From Caballeronia sp. Lep1P3 (GTDB lineage Bacteria > Pseudomonadota > Gammaproteobacteria > Burkholderiales > Burkholderiaceae): a stretch of 64,000 nucleotides of DNA. This document shows positions 63,617-64,000 of the stretch, in pieces. The stretch lies in assembly GCF_022879595.1 (NCBI RefSeq), contig NZ_CP084265.1:620001-684000 (forward strand), read 5' to 3'. The number at the start of each line of letters is the position of its first letter. The first letter of the stretch is position 1. A model generated the notes under the pieces. That model saw only the letters and a list, made by a program, of their open reading frames with translations. It made no database searches and was not told the origin of the DNA. The position numbers were made by a program, and so were the translations under genes.

Positions 63617-64000
63617 ATGAATCTATTCCGAGCCCTCCTGACGGTCAGCGGCTTCACGCTGCTGTCGCGCGTGACCGGCCTGATCCGCGAAACGCTGATC
63701 GCCCGAGCCTTCGGCGCCAGTCTCTACACCGACGCGTTCTACGTCGCATTCCGCATCCCCAACCTGCTGCGGCGCCTGTCCGCGGAAGGCGCGTTCGCGC
63801 AGGCGTTCGTGCCGATTCTCGCAGAATTCAAGAACAGCAAGGGTCACGATCCGACCAAGGCGCTCGTCGATGCCATGTCCACTGTGCTGACGTGGGGCCT
63901 CGTCGTGCTGTCGCTCGTCGGAATGGCGGGGGCGAGCTGGGTCGTGTTCGCCGTGGCGTCGGGCCTGAAGCACGACGGCGGCGCGTACCCGCTCGCCGTC
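63617..64000 (+). CDS. murJ: Lipid II flippase MurJ (3' partial)
   Basis: MurJ moves lipid II across the inner membrane for peptidoglycan synthesis. The window contains the first 128 codons and ends on a codon boundary. The opening MNLFRALLTVSGFTLLSRVTG, then RETLIARAFGAS, TDAFYVAFRIPNLLRRL and AEGAFAQAFVPIL are the conserved first two membrane helices and loops of the MviN/MurJ family, including the essential Arg of the first helices. The ATG follows a TATAAT by 9 nt and has no ribosome-binding site, so translation may be leaderless. Confidence 0.95.
   Translation, partial: MNLFRALLTVSGFTLLSRVTGLIRETLIARAFGASLYTDAFYVAFRIPNLLRRLSAEGAFAQAFVPILAEFKNSKGHDPTKALVDAMSTVLTWGLVVLSLVGMAGASWVVFAVASGLKHDGGAYPLAV

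Overview
ORGANISM AND SETTING. The window is GC-rich, densely coded and syntenic with a main chromosome of the Burkholderiaceae (Burkholderia sensu lato, most like Paraburkholderia or Caballeronia). This rests on the surA-pdxA-rsmA order, the ybgC-tolQRAB-pal-cpoB cluster, glyA-nrdR behind a ZTP riboswitch, the kynBUA operon with a divergent Lrp-type regulator, and the murB, argF, rpsT and murJ genes. Genus and species are inferred from gene order and protein style, not from a database match. I see no insertion sequence, prophage, CRISPR array or rRNA. One tRNA gene (Lys, UUU) is present. LAYOUT. 1-2975: outer-membrane chaperone SurA (5' end cut by the window), PdxA and RsmA. 2994-10044: a small conserved protein, an SbcCD-like nuclease/ATPase pair (YhaO/YhaN type), and a convergent pair coding for a Sir2-type protein and a WYL regulator. 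10285-23853: a 13.6-kb acyl-CoA degradation island with a lipid-transfer thiolase, a split acyl-CoA dehydrogenase pair, a MaoC hydratase and an SDR; then on the other strand an acyl-CoA dehydrogenase and an alpha-methylacyl-CoA racemase; then an SDR, a FadB-like bifunctional enzyme, a thiolase and a 620-residue acyl-CoA dehydrogenase. 24039-30702 (minus): tRNA-Lys, the Tol-Pal cluster and an SDR. 30923-32976: riboswitch-controlled glyA with nrdR. 33130-35811: five overlapping type IV pilus minor pseudopilin genes without pilY1. 35817-37288: membrane-associated YqjD/YqjE-type stress proteins. 37610-43654: glutaryl-CoA dehydrogenase with a divergent IclR regulator, tryptophan-to-anthranilate genes kynBUA with an Lrp-type regulator, and a flavin reductase. 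43928-53630: msrA, a DUF72 protein, cfa, pdxH, tcdA, a CnoX-like thioredoxin, a pirin, a small secreted protein, an EamA exporter and amiC. 53612-64000: tsaE, queG, ogt, xerD, an acyl-CoA dehydrogenase, ybaK, plsY, yajQ, murB, argF, a DUF3579 protein, rpsT and murJ (3' end cut). HOW THE GENES FIT TOGETHER. Most of the window is housekeeping: envelope integrity, peptidoglycan and lipid synthesis, tRNA modification and one-carbon metabolism. The accessory parts are catabolic. The 10-24 kb island has the enzyme set expected for beta-oxidation of alpha-methyl-branched or sterol/isoprenoid-like acyl-CoAs: a racemase with the AMACR catalytic His/Asp pair, two acyl-CoA dehydrogenase subunits with complementary motif loss, an SCP-x-type thiolase and an HSD10-like SDR. 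Similar short G/C hairpins lie upstream of both plus-strand operons of the island and may be a shared control element. Glutaryl-CoA dehydrogenase and the kyn operon extend the catabolic theme to lysine and tryptophan.
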